From assembly GCA_041748175.1 (NCBI GenBank), contig JBGTDU010000102.1, forward strand, positions 1 through 61,550: a DNA stretch of 61,550 bases, in the 5' to 3' direction. Shown piece by piece: positions 51,990 through 60,399 of this stretch. The stretch comes from JAHEJB01 sp041748175. GTDB lineage: Bacteria > Bacteroidota > Rhodothermia > Rhodothermales > Rubricoccaceae. The first letter of the stretch is position 1; each line of letters begins with the position of its first letter. The notes below the pieces were generated by a model. That model was not told where the DNA came from. It searched no databases and saw nothing but the letters and a program-made list of their open reading frames with translations. The position numbers and the translations under genes are program-made.

Positions 51990-53039
51990 ATCCCCCAGCT
52001 GCTCGCCATATCCTGCCTCTCGAAAACGTTCGCCGACGGCGCGCTGCCCGTCGTGAACGGGCTGTCGTTTGACGTGGCGGAGGGCGAGGTCTTCGCGCTT
52101 CTGGGTCCGAGCGGCTGCGGGAAAACGACGGCGCTGCGGCTGATCGGCGGGTTCATGCGGCCGGATCATGGATCGATCACTTATCACGACAGGTTGCTCG
52201 CGGGAGAAGGAGCGTTCGTGCCTCCGGAAAAGCGCGGGATCGGATTCGTGTTTCAGGATTACGCTCTTTTTCCACACCTGACGGTTGCACAGAACGTGGC
52301 GTTCGGTCTGCGGAATGAGAAGCCCGCGACAAAGAAATCCCGCACAAGCGAGGTCCTCAAGCTCGTTGGGATGGACGGATTTGAGGAGAGACTGCCGCAC
52401 GCTCTTTCAGGTGGGCAGCAGCAACGGGTTGCATTGGCAAGGGCGCTGGCTCCTCGACCGCGACTGCTTTTGTTGGATGAGCCGTTCTCCAATCTCGATG
52501 CCTTTTTCCGCAACGAGATGCGCGACAACGTCCGCGCCAGCCTGATGGAGGAGGGGATCACCGCGGTTCTGGTCACGCACGATCAGGAAGAAGCGCTGCT
52601 TTTCGCGGATCGCGTGGGCGTGATGCAAGGGGGCCGGATCGACCAGATCGGGACGCCGGAGGAGATCTACCTGACGCCGCGAACCCTTTTCGTCGCGCAG
52701 TTCATGGGCCAGACAAATCTCGTCCTCACCCACGCCTCCGGCACCACCGCCGAATCCGTTTTGGGAAAGCTCACGTTGCACCGCGCGGCGGAAGGGATGG
52801 TGCTTGTTGCCGTGCGCCCAGAACACTTCTCCATCGCACCGATAGCTGATCACCCGGATTCGATGGAGGCCACCGTCCTCAGCCGCTCCTTCAAGGGCCA
52901 CGATATCACTTACCGCGTGCAGGTCGGCCCTGTCGATTGCCTCGTGCACACCCACAACCGCGAACCCTTCGCGCCGGGCGACACGGTGTTCATTCGAGCG
53001 CTTGAGCCGGCGGTGGTGCTTGACAGGGCGGGGGGATGA
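51990..53039 (+). CDS. Ferric iron ABC transporter ATP-binding protein, non-standard start
   Basis: This is a PotA/FbpC-type ATPase. Walker A is LLGPSGCGKTT, the Q-loop lies in FVFQDYALFPHL, the signature is LSGGQQQR, Walker B is LLLLDEPFSNLD, and the H-loop is VLVTHDQEEAL. A C-terminal TOBE-like domain follows (VAVRPEHFSIAPI). The first standard start, GTG at 52053, would delete the first strand and the A-loop aromatic (LSKTF). In-frame homology begins upstream at PQLLAISCLSKTF, reached only from ATC at 51990 or CTG at 51999. I place the start at 51990, where an ATG would be expected, with low certainty. It powers iron import with the two preceding genes. Confidence 0.88.
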   Translation: MPQLLAISCLSKTFADGALPVVNGLSFDVAEGEVFALLGPSGCGKTTALRLIGGFMRPDHGSITYHDRLLAGEGAFVPPEKRGIGFVFQDYALFPHLTVAQNVAFGLRNEKPATKKSRTSEVLKLVGMDGFEERLPHALSGGQQQRVALARALAPRPRLLLLDEPFSNLDAFFRNEMRDNVRASLMEEGITAVLVTHDQEEALLFADRVGVMQGGRIDQIGTPEEIYLTPRTLFVAQFMGQTNLVLTHASGTTAESVLGKLTLHRAAEGMVLVAVRPEHFSIAPIADHPDSMEATVLSRSFKGHDITYRVQVGPVDCLVHTHNREPFAPGDTVFIRALEPAVVLDRAGG

Positions 53040-53083
53040 GAGCATGAGGGGTGCAGGATGTGAGCACCCCCGACTGAGAAAAT

Positions 53084-53138
53084 CTGGGAGCGGCGGACTC
53101 CTGTCCGCCGTCGTCGATCGGGAGATCGACGGTCCCAG
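53084..53138. repeat. Three-way-junction palindromic element
   Basis: CTGGGA (53084-53089) pairs with TCCCAG (53133-53138) and encloses two perfect 8-bp hairpins: CGGCGGAC/GTCCGCCG with loop TCCT (53091-53110) and CGTCGATC/GATCGACG with loop GGGA (53112-53131). Only single bases separate the stems. It lies between the convergent iron-ATPase and DUF429 genes. The rest of the 330-base gap shows nothing else. Confidence 0.75.
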
Positions 53139-53366
53139 GATTACGGCTGAACGCAGCAAACACTTGTTGACCGTTACGCAGTTCCGCGTCTGATCGCAGC
53201 GGCCGCAGATCCCTCGCCAACCTAAACGCGCCCGGAGCAAATCCGTCCCCGGCGTCGCAACACGATCCGTCCGAGGGCTCCCAGAATTTCTGGTGCCAAA
53301 TACACGGCGGACGACTCGGCGAGTTGCCCCCTGCTGCCTTCAAGTCGTTGGACTCTTAACCCAAAT

Positions 53367-54083
53367 TCAGCCTTCTTGCCTCGCGAGTTCCTTGTCGGTT
53401 GGCGGAAAAGAGCCTCCGACCAAGAAGTCATGGGCAGCGAGTACGCAAAGGACCGCATCTATCTCATTGTCATTTCGGGCTGCATCTACCGAGGCCGAAA
53501 AGTGGAGCCGTTCCAATACTTCCTTCTCGACCTCCCGCAGTCTGTCCCCGTCTTTCTTGTATCCGGTCAATCGGATACCGTGAGCCTTGGCAGTACCGGC
53601 TGGATACACTTCGATGGCGCCGATCCCCGCAAAGTCACGTCCCCAAATCAGTGGGATTGGATGAGCAAGTTTCTCTCGAAGTGATCCTAAAAGTCCAACG
53701 GCTGCGTGCGCGGTACGGGCGATCCGATCGGCGCCTACGTCCAGCGGTTGTTTGTTCACTCGCTCTCTCACGAATCTATCCGTCTCTCTGCGAAAAAGGA
53801 GGTTTGCGTCACATTCGATTTCCTCGCCTGCCTTGTGATTCTCTAGGGCTCGTTGCAGGCTAGCAGGCCAGCCCAATGGGGCATCGAGAGCCAACATAAC
53901 GCGTCCACCTTGCTTCTCTATCCACTGGCCAACAACCTCGTCGGGCGGCTCCGATTTGCTGCAACATCGTACCTCTTCTACGTAGGTCTGGCGCCCTTTG
54001 TGGGTCGCACGGGCCAACCCGACCTTCCTTGGATCGCAGGCGCAGTCTATTCCAATTACCGTAATGGTGGCTCCTCTCATCAT
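53367..54083 (-). CDS. DUF429 (predicted RNase H-like nuclease) family protein
   Basis: This is a 238-residue protein. Features of DUF429 are an N-terminal GIDCACDPRKVGLA with the first acidic residue, MLALDAPLGWP, then RRETDRFVRE, a central FAGIGAIEVYPAGTAKAHGI and a late Asp in ARNDNEIDAVLCVLAAHDFL. Structural comparisons in the literature relate the family to RNase H-like folds; the substrate is unknown. Its ATG overlaps the phosphatase stop (ATGA), so it is translationally coupled to it. Confidence 0.85.
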   Translation of the reverse strand: MMRGATITVIGIDCACDPRKVGLARATHKGRQTYVEEVRCCSKSEPPDEVVGQWIEKQGGRVMLALDAPLGWPASLQRALENHKAGEEIECDANLLFRRETDRFVRERVNKQPLDVGADRIARTAHAAVGLLGSLREKLAHPIPLIWGRDFAGIGAIEVYPAGTAKAHGIRLTGYKKDGDRLREVEKEVLERLHFSASVDAARNDNEIDAVLCVLAAHDFLVGGSFPPTDKELARQEG

Positions 54084-55456
54084 TCCGGCTGCTGCCGCCG
54101 CAGATCATTCGCACGAATCTGGTGCTCCCATAGCAGTTCGCCGACGGTGCTGTAGGTGCGCAACGTCATCACACGGTCTGTTCGCTCACCCTCTACCGTC
54201 ATCGTCCCGAAGTTGCGCTGGGTAACGAGCGTCCCATCAATTCGGTAGGCATTGGTGGAATCACGCGGGCTCGTGGCCGGACCCGCCGTGAGTGGCGATG
54301 ATGTAAACTCGTACAGCGGGTAGGCGCCTTCGCGCTCCATCCGGTTGAGTTCCGTCTGGTGGCGATCCCCCGAAAGAAATAGCACGCCCCGGATGTCTCG
54401 CCGCCCGATTTCGTCGATCAGGAACTGCCGCTCGGTTGGCGCGAGGTTGATGTACGTCTCGAACACCTCGTTCGGGTTCAGAAACTGCCCGCCCATCGCA
54501 ACCACTTTGAAGGGAGCGTAGCTGGCTTGCAGAGCGTCCAGCAACCACTGCATTTGTGCATGGCCGAGGACCGTATCGTCGGTGGGGTCTTCAGGGGCAG
54601 AATTGGGCGTGCGGTAATACCGGTTATCGAGCATGAAAAACTCAACATCGGCATACTGGAAATTGTAGAAGACGCCGGGCGTTTCCGGCAGCCCATAGGT
54701 CGGGTTGGGCCAGTATTGCTGAAAGAGATCAAGCGCAGCGCCCTTCAGGATATAGGAACGGTCGGAGTTGTTCGGGCCGTAGTCGTGGTCGTCCCAGATC
54801 GCGTAGTTGGGTGCTGCGGCCAGCAAACGCTGCATCTCCGGCAGCGCGCGGTCGTGACGATGGCGGTAGGCCAGGCCCTCGGGGCTCCACCAGTCCACTT
54901 CGCGGAAGTACACGTTGTCGCCTAGCCACAGGTTGAGATCTTGGCCCATGTCCGCCATCGTTTCAAAGATCTCGTAGTCGCCGCCGTACGGGTCGCCCGG
55001 GCGATCGTATGGTGTGTCGGCCACGTAATTACACGATCCCAGAGCGACGGTGAATGTCGGCGGGTCCGTCCTCCATTGCCAGAGCGGTTGCGTGGTGAAG
55101 GAGAAGGGGTAGGGCCGGTAGTATTCCTCTGCGTCTACTAGAACGTGGAAGGCATACGTCCAGCCTGGCTCCAAATTGGTGAGACGGAAAGTCGCAATGT
55201 GATTGTTGGCGGCGTTCGCCAAAATGGCGTCGGTCTCGACCCATGTCGCACGAGGCGCACCGCTTTCGTCTGCCGTAGCGGTGACGGCGTAGCGGAGTTG
55301 CACCTCAGCGGCATCGGCGGTTTGCACCCACACCGTTGCTTCTCTGTGCGTGATTGGTCCAAGCATCGGGCCCGCACTGACGCCGCCGTCCTGCGCCTGC
55401 GACGAGTTGACGACCAGACAAACAAGAACGGGAAGGAGAGAGCGGAAAGGCATCAT
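54080..55456 (-). CDS. PhoD-family alkaline phosphatase/phosphodiesterase
   Basis: This is a 458-residue secreted enzyme; the start is 55456, or 55453 from a second adjacent ATG. A signal peptide ending NSSQAQ is followed by an Fn3-like N-terminal domain (MLGPITHREATVWVQT, about 20-120). The metallophosphatase core shows ALGSCNY, LWLGDNVYFREVD, AIWDDHDYGPNNSD, VAMGGQFLN and LFLSGDRHQTEL, the Fe/Ca-site residues of the PhoD type. It should release phosphate from phospho-mono- or diesters outside the cytoplasm. It overlaps DUF429 downstream. Confidence 0.92.
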   Translation of the reverse strand: MMPFRSLLPVLVCLVVNSSQAQDGGVSAGPMLGPITHREATVWVQTADAAEVQLRYAVTATADESGAPRATWVETDAILANAANNHIATFRLTNLEPGWTYAFHVLVDAEEYYRPYPFSFTTQPLWQWRTDPPTFTVALGSCNYVADTPYDRPGDPYGGDYEIFETMADMGQDLNLWLGDNVYFREVDWWSPEGLAYRHRHDRALPEMQRLLAAAPNYAIWDDHDYGPNNSDRSYILKGAALDLFQQYWPNPTYGLPETPGVFYNFQYADVEFFMLDNRYYRTPNSAPEDPTDDTVLGHAQMQWLLDALQASYAPFKVVAMGGQFLNPNEVFETYINLAPTERQFLIDEIGRRDIRGVLFLSGDRHQTELNRMEREGAYPLYEFTSSPLTAGPATSPRDSTNAYRIDGTLVTQRNFGTMTVEGERTDRVMTLRTYSTVGELLWEHQIRANDLRRQQPE

Positions 55457-55535
55457 GGTTTCTGGCGATCTGCCGCCGGTCGTCATCGGTCAAAAAAGAA
55501 ACGCCGCACCTGATTGCTCGGGTACGGCGTCCATG

Positions 55536-55701
55536 TTAACAGGCTGTGGATTTATTCATCCGTCAGTGAGGCGAGCGAATCTTGGTCGAGATCAAGGCGC
55601 GAGATCGCAGTCGTATTGGTAGTCCGGCGAGATTCTCGCAACGCTGAGATTGATCAAGAGCCGCCGCCGCAGGTAGGAGAATTAGATCCACAGCCTGTTA
55701 A
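55536..55701. repeat. 166-base element bounded by 16-bp perfect inverted repeats
   Basis: TTAACAGGCTGTGGAT (55536-55551) and its exact reverse complement (55686-55701) bracket 134 bases with no open frame. Inside is a near-perfect hairpin GCGAGA/TCTCGC (55627-55639). There are no clear target duplications outside the ends. It could be a miniature mobile element or a structured RNA, and it lies between two minus-strand genes. Confidence 0.6.
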
Positions 55702-55726
55702 GACGGCGGGGGAGTTCAGCCACTCG

Positions 55727-56128
55727 TCATTCTGCGGCCGTCGGCGCCGGGCGCACATCCCAAAGCAGCATCTGGTCGATGTCTGCGTAGTCGTCGCCAT
55801 CTTCGCCGATGAACTCGTAGTCGCCGTACTTGTCGCGAAGGTGCTCGGCATTGCGCTTCCACGTGACGCCGCTTGGGTCCACGAACTCTTTCGGGAACGG
55901 GCTCTCGACGCGGTACGACGGGTGATAATTGTGGTACGTCTTCGCGGCTTCGTAGAGTGCTGCCCGCCGCGCTCCCGCGCGCGTCGCGCTGTTGCCGGTC
56001 ACGCGAAAAGGCGCAATATTGATGATGGCAATGACATCGTCCTCGTCTTCTTCCGGATCGATGTATTCGGGGCGCATCACCTTGAATTCTTCAGGGTGAG
56101 GGTATGCGCTACGGTCGTTGTCAAACAT
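55727..56128 (-). CDS. Hypothetical protein
   Basis: This is a 133-residue protein from the ATG at 56128 (MFDNDRSAYPHPEEFKVMRP). It has an acidic patch (YIDPEEDEDDV), a hydrophobic strand AIINIAPF, an Arg/Ala-rich helix (ATRAGARRAALYEAAKTYHN), and an acidic end (YGDYEFIGEDGDDYADI). There is no signal peptide. I do not recognise the family. It is divergent from the very acidic 60-residue protein gene next to it. Confidence 0.65.
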   Translation of the reverse strand: MFDNDRSAYPHPEEFKVMRPEYIDPEEDEDDVIAIINIAPFRVTGNSATRAGARRAALYEAAKTYHNYHPSYRVESPFPKEFVDPSGVTWKRNAEHLRDKYGDYEFIGEDGDDYADIDQMLLWDVRPAPTAAE

Positions 56129-56352
56129 GGAAGAGGCAATTTTGGGAATCGAGGGTGCCGAAGCTACGGAGGTCGAAAACGAGATCCCATGCAAAAGACA
56201 TCGCGCGACCGTCTTTCCAGAGAAATTCTACCCTGCCTGGATGCAAAAAGTCCTTGCGCAGAACCCCAACGTGTGCCCAAATTTCAGGGATGCGCTCCCT
56301 GAGAGCGACGGTTGTTTCACCTCGGAGCCTCGCTCCGCCATCCTCAGTTCCA

Positions 56353-56535
56353 ATGAACAGCTTCCTGATGAACAACGGCCGTGACGACGACGAGGAATTC
56401 GACGACGATATCCTCGATGATGACCTCGCGTTTGGCGACGACGACTTCGACGACAAGGAGGACGAAGAGGACGAGGACGATCTTGGCGTTCTCGAAGAGG
56501 ACGACTTCGATGATTTCGACGAAGAAGACTTCTAA
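56353..56535 (+). CDS. Very acidic small protein (about 57% Asp/Glu)
   Basis: This is a 60-residue protein from the ATG at 56353 (MNSFLMNNGRDDDEEFDDDI). Of 60 residues 34 are Asp or Glu, with only one Lys and one Arg. Phe and Leu recur every few residues within the acidic runs (DDFDDFDEEDF at the C-terminus). There is no signal peptide. Such sequences are usually disordered and mimic nucleic acid or bind basic partners or divalent ions. A similar acidic stretch in its divergent neighbour is suggestive. A hairpin follows the stop. The frame is supported by composition, not by a family match. Confidence 0.6.
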   Translation: MNSFLMNNGRDDDEEFDDDILDDDLAFGDDDFDDKEDEEDEDDLGVLEEDDFDDFDEEDF

Positions 56536-56548
56536 ACAAGCACTGGGC

Positions 56549-56572
56549 GATAGTTATTCAATAACGGCTATC
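56549..56572. terminator. Hairpin after the acidic-protein gene
   Basis: GATAGTTATT pairs with AATAA, a three-base bulge and CTATC around one central base. It is 14 bases beyond the 56535 stop. It is AT-rich and has no T-tract, so it is a weak terminator candidate. Confidence 0.4.
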
Positions 56573-56940
56573 TAGGATGAGGCTTTCCGTTTTGGGTTAG
56601 CCGCTCATGTCGACGCGCGGTGCACGAGGGCGAAGGCAGGTCGAGGGAAATGTCGCTCGGCCTCGTGTGAAAAATGGTAGCCGAACTCTTCCCGGAAGGT
56701 TGAGATCGCCGTCAATGTGGTGCCGGAAGGCCGGATGGGCCGAAGACCCCGGAGCCTTCGTGAAATCGTGATATTCTGTGGAGAAATCGACTTGCGCTTC
56801 GGGCGAAACATCCCTTTATTATCGTCCCCCGACACGCCCGGCGTGCTAAACGCGGTAGAGGATCCCAGGCGTGGGAACGGAGGACTTTTGCGCAGATCGC
56901 CGCTTCCCCGGACGACATCACCCACACCACCCCTGGATCA
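56573..56940. other. Long leader region of the ribonucleotide reductase gene
   Basis: These 368 bases hold no convincing gene. A CCGG/CCGG hairpin occurs at 56723-56734. A poor promoter-like pair, TTGCGC (56792-56797) and TATTAT (56817-56822), has 19-base spacing. I looked for a cobalamin riboswitch and for NrdR boxes and saw neither clearly. A regulated leader is possible given its length. Confidence 0.35.
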
Positions 56941-59900
56941 ATGGCATCAGACAAGGCTACACCTCTCTTCTCTTCAGTTGGCGACGATGACGCTTCCAAT
57001 AACGGACTCACGATAGATCGTGTTTTCTCGAAGGAGGGCGAACACCCCTTCGACAGCCTCGACTGGGAATCCCGCGAAGCGGCCATCCGCAACAAGGAAG
57101 GTGAATCAATTTTCGAGCAGAAGGACGTAGAGTTCCCGACGAGTTGGAGCCCGCTTGCCGTCAACGTAGTCACGTCGAAGTATTTCTACGGCGACATCGC
57201 TGCAGGCAATGGCAGCCCGGCGGAAGGGAAGCGCGAATACTCGCTGAAGCAGCTCGTCCACCGGGTCACCCGCACGATTTCCGATTGGGGCATCGAGCAG
57301 AACTACTTCGCCACGAAGGAAGACGGCGAGCGGTTTTACGACGACCTCACGTGGCTCTGCGCCAACCAGTATGGTGCGTTTAACAGCCCGGTCTGGTTCA
57401 ACGTAGGGTTGCACCACCAGTATGGTGTCAACGATTCGGGTGGCAAAACGATCTCCGGCTGGAATTCCGAGACGAGCGAAGTTGAACCTGTCGATCCCTA
57501 CCGGCGGCCGCAGGCGAGCGCCTGCTTTATCATTTCGGTGGAAGATTCCATCGATGACATCTGGCAGTTGATGGGAGAGAGCGCGCGGTTGTTCAAGTTT
57601 GGCTCGGGCGTCGGCGCAGACTGGTCGGCACTCCGTTCGTCGCAGGAGAAGCTTTCCGGCGGCGGAACGCCGTCTGGTCCCGTTTCCTTTATGAAGGTGC
57701 AGGATGCCACGGGCGGCACGATCAAGAGCGGCGGCAAGACGCGCCGCGCCGCCATCATGCAAACACTGAAGAGCTGGCACCCCGACATCCTGCAATTCGT
57801 CCGCGCCAAGCAGGATGAAGAACGCAAGGCGTGGGCCCTGATTGAAGAAGGTTATGACGGCTCCTTCAACGGCCCGGCTTACGGCAGCGTGGCCTTCCAG
57901 AATGTGAATCAGTCCGTTCGCGTCGACGATGCCTTTATGTCTGCCGCGGAAGCTGACGCGAACTACGAGCTTCTGGCAGTCACCAGCGGCGAGTCCGTCG
58001 AGACGGTGCAGGCGAAGGAGATGCTCGTGGCGATGTCGGAAGGAACCCACGTTTGTGGCGACCCCGGCGCGCAGTACGAAGACACGATTCAGCGATGGCA
58101 TACGTGCAAGAACACGGGGCCGATCAACTCCAGCAATCCGTGCAGCGAGTACATGTTTCTGGATGACTCGGCCTGCAACCTGGCCAGCCTGAACCTCCGC
58201 AAGTTCCAGACGCCGGAGGGCTCGGTTGATGTAGCGCGCTACCGTGCGGCCGCACGGATCTTTATCACGGCGCAGGAAATCCTGGTCGACAACGCGGGCT
58301 ACCCCAGCCCATCCATAACCCAAAACAGCCACGCCTTCCGGCCCCTCGGACTCGGGTTCGCCAACCTCGGCGCCCTCCTGATGTCGATGGGCTTGCCGTA
58401 CGACTCCGACGAAGGTCGCGCGGTCGCGGGTGCCCTCATGGCCATCGAACACTGCGAAGCTTACGCTCGGTCTGCGGAGATCGCCGCCAACGCGGCCATC
58501 GGTCCGTTCGATGGCTATGAGGAAAACCGCGAGCCCATGCTGGAGGTGATGCGGATGCACCGCGACGCCGTCAAGCAGATCCACGCCTCGTGCCCGGAAT
58601 ACCTCCGAAACGCGGCGCAGGAATCGGCCGACCGCATGGTGGAGCTGGGCGAGAAATACGGCTACCGCAACGCGCAGGCGACGGTTCTCGCACCGACCGG
58701 CACCATTGGGTTCATGATGGATTGCGACACGACGGGCGTGGAGCCGGACATCGCGCTCGTCAAGTACAAACTCCTCGCGGGCGCGGGCGACGGCCTGATG
58801 AAAATCGTCAATCAGACCGTGGGGGGAACGCTCACCAAACTCGGATACACGGATGCCGAGCGGAACGAGATCCTCGCCTACATCGACGTGAACGACACAA
58901 TCGAGGGCGCGCCCTACCTCCAGGAAAAACATCTGCCCGTGTTCGATTGCGCGTTCAAACCCAAAAACGGCGAGCGTTTCATCCACCACATGGGCCACAT
59001 CCGCATGATGGCGGCCACGCAGCCGTTCATCTCCGGCGCGATTTCCAAGACCGTCAACCTGCCCGAGCACAGCACCGTCGAGGAGATTTACGACGCGTAC
59101 CTGCAGGGCTGGAAGCTGGGCCTGAAGGCGATTGCGATCTACCGCGAGAACTCCAAGCGCAGCCAGCCGCTCTCGACCAGGAAGGGCGGCAACACGAAGG
59201 GCAAGACGGTGATGGGCATTGCTTCAGGAGACGGCGCACTGCTGCCCGAACCTGAGATCGTGGAGAAAATCGTCTACAAGCCCGTTCGCCGCCGCCTCGC
59301 CGACGAGCGGCAGAGCCTGACGCACAAGTTTTCGATAGCCGGGCACGAAGGTTACCTGCACATCGGCGTGTACGCCGCCACGGGCATGCCCGGCGAGATC
59401 TTTATAACCATGGCCAAGCAGGGCTCCACCATTGCGGGCCTGATGGACTCGTTCGCAACGGCGATTTCGCTTGCCTTGCAGTACGGCGTGCCGCTGGAGG
59501 ACCTCGTTCAGAAGTTCAGCCATGTGCGCTTTGAACCGGCCGGATTTACGAACAACAAGCAGATCCCGATCGCGAAGTCGATCACGGATTACATCGCCCG
59601 CTACCTCTCACTGAAGTACCTCGGCAAGCAGCAGGAGGACCCAACGGCAGAGCCGGGCGACATGCTGAATCCAACTTCCGTGGTTGCGGCGGAAGCCAAA
59701 GCGCACGGCCCTGCAGCCGACGCGGAGCAGGCCTCGCTGTTCGTGGACTCCAAGCCGAACGAGCCAACCGCCCCGGCCCATATTGGCGGGACGGTAGAGG
59801 CCTTCATGGCGCAGGACGGCGCTTCAAACCCAACACCGACGGCCTTCCGAAACCAGGAAGATGCCCCCGCCTGCCCGAATTGCGGCTCCATCACCGTACG

Positions 59901-59955
59901 CGCCGGGGCGTGCTACTCGTGCCCGAATTGTGGGAATACTAGCGGGTGTGGGTGA
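56941..59955 (+). CDS. nrdJ: Adenosylcobalamin-dependent (class II) ribonucleotide reductase
   Basis: This is a 1004-residue enzyme. It shows the class II layout: active-site region near QASACFIISVEDSIDDIW and FKFGSGVGADWSALRSS, the loop NPCSEYMFLDDSACNLASLN (about 399-418), ATVLAPTGTIGFMMDCDTTG, and a C-terminal redox tail ending in a zinc-ribbon-like CPNCG ... CYSCPNCGNTSGCG. It reduces ribonucleotides to deoxyribonucleotides with a cobalamin-derived radical and needs no oxygen or small subunit. It stands alone with a long leader. No nrdR is nearby. Confidence 0.96.
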   Translation: MASDKATPLFSSVGDDDASNNGLTIDRVFSKEGEHPFDSLDWESREAAIRNKEGESIFEQKDVEFPTSWSPLAVNVVTSKYFYGDIAAGNGSPAEGKREYSLKQLVHRVTRTISDWGIEQNYFATKEDGERFYDDLTWLCANQYGAFNSPVWFNVGLHHQYGVNDSGGKTISGWNSETSEVEPVDPYRRPQASACFIISVEDSIDDIWQLMGESARLFKFGSGVGADWSALRSSQEKLSGGGTPSGPVSFMKVQDATGGTIKSGGKTRRAAIMQTLKSWHPDILQFVRAKQDEERKAWALIEEGYDGSFNGPAYGSVAFQNVNQSVRVDDAFMSAAEADANYELLAVTSGESVETVQAKEMLVAMSEGTHVCGDPGAQYEDTIQRWHTCKNTGPINSSNPCSEYMFLDDSACNLASLNLRKFQTPEGSVDVARYRAAARIFITAQEILVDNAGYPSPSITQNSHAFRPLGLGFANLGALLMSMGLPYDSDEGRAVAGALMAIEHCEAYARSAEIAANAAIGPFDGYEENREPMLEVMRMHRDAVKQIHASCPEYLRNAAQESADRMVELGEKYGYRNAQATVLAPTGTIGFMMDCDTTGVEPDIALVKYKLLAGAGDGLMKIVNQTVGGTLTKLGYTDAERNEILAYIDVNDTIEGAPYLQEKHLPVFDCAFKPKNGERFIHHMGHIRMMAATQPFISGAISKTVNLPEHSTVEEIYDAYLQGWKLGLKAIAIYRENSKRSQPLSTRKGGNTKGKTVMGIASGDGALLPEPEIVEKIVYKPVRRRLADERQSLTHKFSIAGHEGYLHIGVYAATGMPGEIFITMAKQGSTIAGLMDSFATAISLALQYGVPLEDLVQKFSHVRFEPAGFTNNKQIPIAKSITDYIARYLSLKYLGKQQEDPTAEPGDMLNPTSVVAAEAKAHGPAADAEQASLFVDSKPNEPTAPAHIGGTVEAFMAQDGASNPTPTAFRNQEDAPACPNCGSITVRAGACYSCPNCGNTSGCG

Positions 59956-60009
59956 CCTTGGCCGCTTGGAAAAACTAGAAACATCGTAATCAAGACTGAG
60001 AGGACTATT

Positions 60010-60201
60010 ATGTCAGACGAAACTGGCTTTCTAACAAAAGACGAAATCGAACAGAAGGAGGCGGATTGGGATCGCGTTGCCCGTTCACAGGGTCACCGCT
60101 GCTATGTATGCAACCAAATCCCACCTTATGGCGAAAGAGACGTCTATTTTGAGACGGGACTGTGTGGGTTGGATGCTCACACGTTGAATAAAGATGACTG
60201 A
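60010..60201 (+). CDS. Small cysteine-containing hypothetical protein
   Basis: This is a 63-residue protein starting at the ATG at 60010, preceded by GAGAGGA, one of the few clear Shine-Dalgarno sequences in the window. CYVCNQIPPYGERDVYF plus a later Cys (GLCGLDAH) could bind zinc. The same frame continues for 50 codons after the TGA (to 60353) with plausible residues, so a nonsense-truncated longer gene cannot be ruled out. Family not recognised. Confidence 0.5.
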   Translation: MSDETGFLTKDEIEQKEADWDRVARSQGHRCYVCNQIPPYGERDVYFETGLCGLDAHTLNKDD

Positions 60202-60399
60202 CGATTTCTTCAGTGCCAGACAATTCTTGCCCTCGCTCGCCTGAAACTGTGGCTCAATAACCGTCCAATCGCTGTGGCGTGGTATCGTGCTCCAGTTGCA
60301 GGCTACCAGTGGGTGCGAGTGACTTCCTTCAGGGGAAAAGTATAGACAAAGCAACGCACCCCGTTCGTCGGGCCGTGAGCTTTTGAGTGAGTATATCTT

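Noticed and set aside
55536..55701. DnaA-box-like TGTGGAT ends as a replication origin
   Set aside because: Only two partial matches (7 of 9 bases) exist, with no AT-rich unwinding region and no dnaA or dnaN nearby.
56573..56940. Possible cobalamin riboswitch upstream of nrdJ
   Set aside because: The region is long enough, but the conserved B12-box bases and aptamer core were not found by eye. A covariance-model search would settle it.
57106..59070. 654-codon open frame antisense to nrdJ
   Set aside because: It lies wholly inside the well-supported ribonucleotide reductase gene and its product is Arg/Val/His-rich with no family features. It is a codon-bias shadow.
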